DNA of 13,927 nucleotides from Lachnospiraceae bacterium. GTDB taxonomy: Bacteria > Bacillota > Clostridia > Lachnospirales > Lachnospiraceae. Made by a program: the position numbers and the translations under genes. Positions 11,454 through 13,927 of the stretch are shown piece after piece. Location of the stretch: NCBI GenBank assembly GCA_024691145.1, contig JAILNW010000219.1, forward strand, positions 1-13,927. The letters are read 5' to 3'. Position 1 is the stretch's first letter; every line of letters begins with the position of its first letter. The notes below the pieces were generated by a model. It was given only the letters and a program-made list of their open reading frames with translations. It searched no databases and was not told where the DNA came from.

Positions 11454-13927
11454 ATGAAGTATGATGTAAAGGGAATGAGCTGTGCTGCCTGTGTTTCACA
11501 TGTTGAAAAGGCAGTGTGTAAAGTTGAAGGTGTTCAGAGTGTTGAAGTTTCTCTTCTTACTAATTCAATGGAGGTCCAGGGAGAGTGTAATATAGAAGAT
11601 GTTATTAATTCCGTAAAAAAAGCAGGGTATGAAGCTATGCCTGTGGGCAGTGGCATTAATGAAAAAAATGATAATGACAGGAATCTGGCAGAAAGTGAGG
11701 TAAGTAAACTTATTAAAAGATTATTGACCTCTGCTATATTTTTAATATTAATTATGTATATAACTATGGGACACAATATGCTGGGATTCAGACTGCCAAT
11801 ATTATTAAATGATAATTATATTGGTCTTGCTATTACACAGATGCTTTTAGCAATTATCGTAATGATGATTAATAGTGCATTTTTTAAATCAGGAACAAGG
11901 GCTATACTTAATAAAACACCCAACATGGATACTCTTGTAACACTTGGTTCAGTGGTTTCATTTCTATGGTCACTTTATGTTACATACAATATGACATATA
12001 TGATTGCTTTAGGCAAAGAAAATGATATGCTTATGGATATGTATCATAATAACCTTTACTTTGAAACAGCTGCAATGATACCAACCCTTATAACAGTAGG
12101 AAAACTTCTTGAAGCCATTTCAAAGGGAAAAACAACAGATGCCATAAAGGAACTTATGAAGATGAATCCCAAGAAAGCAAATGTACTGCGTAATGGAAAA
12201 GAAGTGATTCTTCCTATAAGTGAAGTTGTTACAGATGATATCTGTATAGTAAAATCAGGAGAAGTAATACCGGCAGATGGTATAATAGTGGAAGGAAGCT
12301 GTGTTGTGGATGAATCAGCCCTTACAGGGGAATCAATACCTGTAGATAAAAGTAAAGGGGACAGCGTAAGTTCAGCGACAATGAATCTTTCTGGATATAT
12401 TAAAATGAAGGCAAAAAAAGTGGGAGATGATACTGCATTTTCAAAAATAATACAGATGGTTACAAAGGCAGCATCAACAAAACCGCCTATAGCAAAGATT
12501 GCTGATAAGGTATCTTCGGTATTTGTACCTTCTGTAATATCAATAGCTGTAATTGTATTTATCATATGGATTCTTAATGGAAAGGATATGGTATTTGCTT
12601 TAGAAAGAGCCATAAGTGTGCTTGTTGTATCATGCCCATGTGCTTTAGGTCTGGCAACACCAGTTGCCATAATGGCAGGTAATGGGAAAGGAGCAAGAGG
12701 AGGCATATTATTTAAAAGCAGTGATATAATTGAAAATGCAGGAAAAACCAAGGTTATAGCTTTAGACAAAACAGGTACAATTACAAAGGGCAAACCAGAG
12801 GTTTCTGAGATTTATGCAGTAAATGATGAAAATGAACTTATGAAACTTGCTTATAGTCTGGAAATAAAGTCAGAACACCCTCTTGCAAAGGCTATTGTTA
12901 CAAAGGGAGAAGAAATGGGGATTGAGGCTTTAGAAACCAACGAGTTTACTGTTGAAGCAGGAAATGGCATAAGGGCAGTTATTGATAAAGATAATATCTA
13001 TGCAGGATCATTTTATTATGTTAAAAGATTCAGTGATATTAGTGAAGATGCTGTTAAGATTGCAGACAATATGGCAGATAAAGGTATGACACCTGTATAT
13101 TTGATTAAAAATAACAAACTTCTTGGAATTATAGGTATAGCTGATGTATTGAAGGAAGATTCGATAGAGGCAGTAAGTCTTCTTAAGAAGATGAATATGG
13201 AAGTTGTTATGATTACGGGAGATAATGAAAGAACAGCGTCATACATTGCAAAACAGGCTGGAATTGATAAAGTTTATGCTAATGTACTGCCAGAGGGAAA
13301 ACAAGATGCCATAAAGGAACTAAAGAAAACAGGAAAAGTAACAATGGTCGGCGATGGCATTAATGACGCTGTTGCTCTTACTGTTGCTGATACAGGAATT
13401 GCAATAGGTTGTGGAACTGATGTTGCAATAGAAAGTGCAGGAATTGTGCTTGTTAACTCTAATCTAACTGATGCTTATGATGCCATAAGACTTTCAAAGG
13501 CCATACTAAGAAATATTTATGAAAATCTTTTCTGGGCATTTGCATATAACATTATACTTATACCTATGGCAGCAGGACTTTATAAGAATATCCATATGAA
13601 TCCAATGTGGGGAGCAGCTGCCATGTCCATATCAAGTTTTACTGTGTGCATGAATGCTTTAAGACTTAATATGTTCAGATATACAAAGAAAAACAACCAG
13701 ATAACAGACATAATACAAGAAAAATCGGAGGTTAAAACTATGACAAAAAAAGTAAAAATCGAAGGAATGATGTGCAGCCACTGTGAAAATTCAGTAAATA
13801 AGGCACTGCTTGCAATTGATGGAATAGAAAATTGCGAAGCATCACATGAAAATAATGAGGCTGTTATTACACTCAGCAAAGAAGTTGATGAAGAAAGTAT
13901 TAAAAATGCAATAGAAGAAAAAGATTA
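11454..13927 (+). CDS. copA: Copper-exporting P-type ATPase (P1B-1), 3' end outside the window
   Basis: The open frame gives 824 codons and runs off the window. The product pumps Cu(I) out of the cell using ATP. An N-terminal HMA domain has GMSCAACV (Cys10, Cys13). The membrane core has TGES (291-294, actuator), the CPC metal site (394-396, SCPCALGLATP), the phosphorylated Asp438 in DKTGT, SEHPLAKA (His475), ITGDNERT and GDGIND (633-638). The last transmembrane pair holds FWAFAYN and MSISS, the residues that mark Cu(I) pumps. After a linker, a second HMA domain starts at Met763, with MMCSHC (Cys774, Cys777). The usual GDGINDAPAL is GDGINDAVAL here (Val640). ATG 11454 follows AGAGAGGTG (11441-11449). 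The last bases are TA, so the next codon is either Tyr or a stop. Confidence 0.95.
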   Translation, partial: MKYDVKGMSCAACVSHVEKAVCKVEGVQSVEVSLLTNSMEVQGECNIEDVINSVKKAGYEAMPVGSGINEKNDNDRNLAESEVSKLIKRLLTSAIFLILIMYITMGHNMLGFRLPILLNDNYIGLAITQMLLAIIVMMINSAFFKSGTRAILNKTPNMDTLVTLGSVVSFLWSLYVTYNMTYMIALGKENDMLMDMYHNNLYFETAAMIPTLITVGKLLEAISKGKTTDAIKELMKMNPKKANVLRNGKEVILPISEVVTDDICIVKSGEVIPADGIIVEGSCVVDESALTGESIPVDKSKGDSVSSATMNLSGYIKMKAKKVGDDTAFSKIIQMVTKAASTKPPIAKIADKVSSVFVPSVISIAVIVFIIWILNGKDMVFALERAISVLVVSCPCALGLATPVAIMAGNGKGARGGILFKSSDIIENAGKTKVIALDKTGTITKGKPEVSEIYAVNDENELMKLAYSLEIKSEHPLAKAIVTKGEEMGIEALETNEFTVEAGNGIRAVIDKDNIYAGSFYYVKRFSDISEDAVKIADNMADKGMTPVYLIKNNKLLGIIGIADVLKEDSIEAVSLLKKMNMEVVMITGDNERTASYIAKQAGIDKVYANVLPEGKQDAIKELKKTGKVTMVGDGINDAVALTVADTGIAIGCGTDVAIESAGIVLVNSNLTDAYDAIRLSKAILRNIYENLFWAFAYNIILIPMAAGLYKNIHMNPMWGAAAMSISSFTVCMNALRLNMFRYTKKNNQITDIIQEKSEVKTMTKKVKIEGMMCSHCENSVNKALLAIDGIENCEASHENNEAVITLSKEVDEESIKNAIEEKD
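13727..13742 (+). promoter_or_regulatory. Internal Shine-Dalgarno and in-frame ATG inside copA
   Basis: GGAGGT (13727-13732) lies 7 bases before ATG 13740, as good an SD as any in the window. The ATG is in the copA frame (codon 763) exactly where the C-terminal metal-binding domain starts. Initiation here would release a separate small protein from the same mRNA. Confidence 0.55.
13740..13927 (+). CDS. Candidate nested CopZ-like copper chaperone, same frame as the copA C-terminus
   Basis: From the internal ATG the frame gives MTKKVKIEGMMCSHCENS and onward, a complete HMA (ferredoxin-like) fold: the beta-1 strand, the MxCxxC Cu(I) site, helix 1 (ENSVNKALLAI), the IENCEASHENNEAVITL strands and helix 2 (EESIKNAIEEKD). 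It has 62 residues up to the window edge, and known CopZ chaperones are about 69 residues. CopZ carries Cu(I) to CopA and to copper-sensing repressors. Whether a separate protein is made is an inference from the SD. The alternative is that the domain functions only as a tail of CopA and the SD is a relic of a copA-copZ fusion. Confidence 0.4.
   Translation, partial: MTKKVKIEGMMCSHCENSVNKALLAIDGIENCEASHENNEAVITLSKEVDEESIKNAIEEKD

Noticed and set aside
12056..12793. A 245-codon open frame on the minus strand inside copA
   Set aside because: It is antisense to an unmistakable ATPase core (TGES, CPC, DKTGT), its translation is a low-complexity Ser/Ile/Pro-rich string, and no SD precedes it. It is a codon-bias shadow.
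1..13927. CRISPR arrays, transposases, integrases, tRNA genes or phage genes
   Set aside because: No spaced direct repeats, recombinase motifs or canonical tRNA cloverleaf were seen apart from the tRNA-like part of tmRNA. The window reads as chromosomal backbone.

Overview
The window is AT-rich, about one-third G+C by eye, with A/T-ending codons, frequent AGA arginine codons, strong Shine-Dalgarno (SD) sites and sigma-A type promoters. Together with the order secG-rnr-smpB-ssrA, Firmicutes-type tmRNA and a class I cyclic-di-GMP riboswitch, this points to a low-GC Firmicute of class Clostridia. Lachnospiraceae is my best guess, inferred without any database search. All real genes lie on the + strand.

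Layout. 42-713: HAD phosphatase. 856-3123: an unrecognised two-helix membrane protein followed closely by gpmI (glycolytic phosphoglycerate mutase). 3133-3566: a promoter, secG and an intrinsic terminator. 3617-9025: a compact block of rnr (RNase R), smpB, a polytopic membrane protein of GT-C glycosyltransferase type, and a membrane-anchored lipase-like protein whose nucleophile serine is a glycine. 9043-9730: promoter, ssrA (tmRNA, encoded tag AEDNFALAA), a 76-residue protein gene with no terminator between it and ssrA, then a terminator. 9730-10233: a regulatory RNA region holding a possible rod-like structured RNA, a promoter, a class I c-di-GMP riboswitch and an intrinsic terminator. 10234-11280: a secreted protein with a degenerate LytM/M23 domain, an SH3b domain and a Listeria-Bacteroides repeat. 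11342-11404: a terminator abutting a large palindrome that overlaps a consensus promoter. 11454-end: a Cu(I) P-type ATPase (copA), open at the right edge, with metal-binding domains at both ends.

How the parts work together. SmpB, tmRNA and RNase R form the ribosome-rescue and nonstop-mRNA decay system, and here all three genes lie within 6 kb. The riboswitch and terminator make the secreted cell-wall-type protein a likely c-di-GMP output. The copper ATPase has its own promoter, probably repressor-controlled through the palindrome. Its C-terminal metal-binding domain begins at an in-frame ATG preceded by a strong internal SD, so the gene may also make a free CopZ-like copper chaperone.

The strongest candidates for something undescribed are the copA/copZ gene-within-gene, the rod-like RNA at about 9797-9990, the ssrA-plus-ORF transcript, and the two proteins with missing catalytic residues (lipase-like and M23-like).
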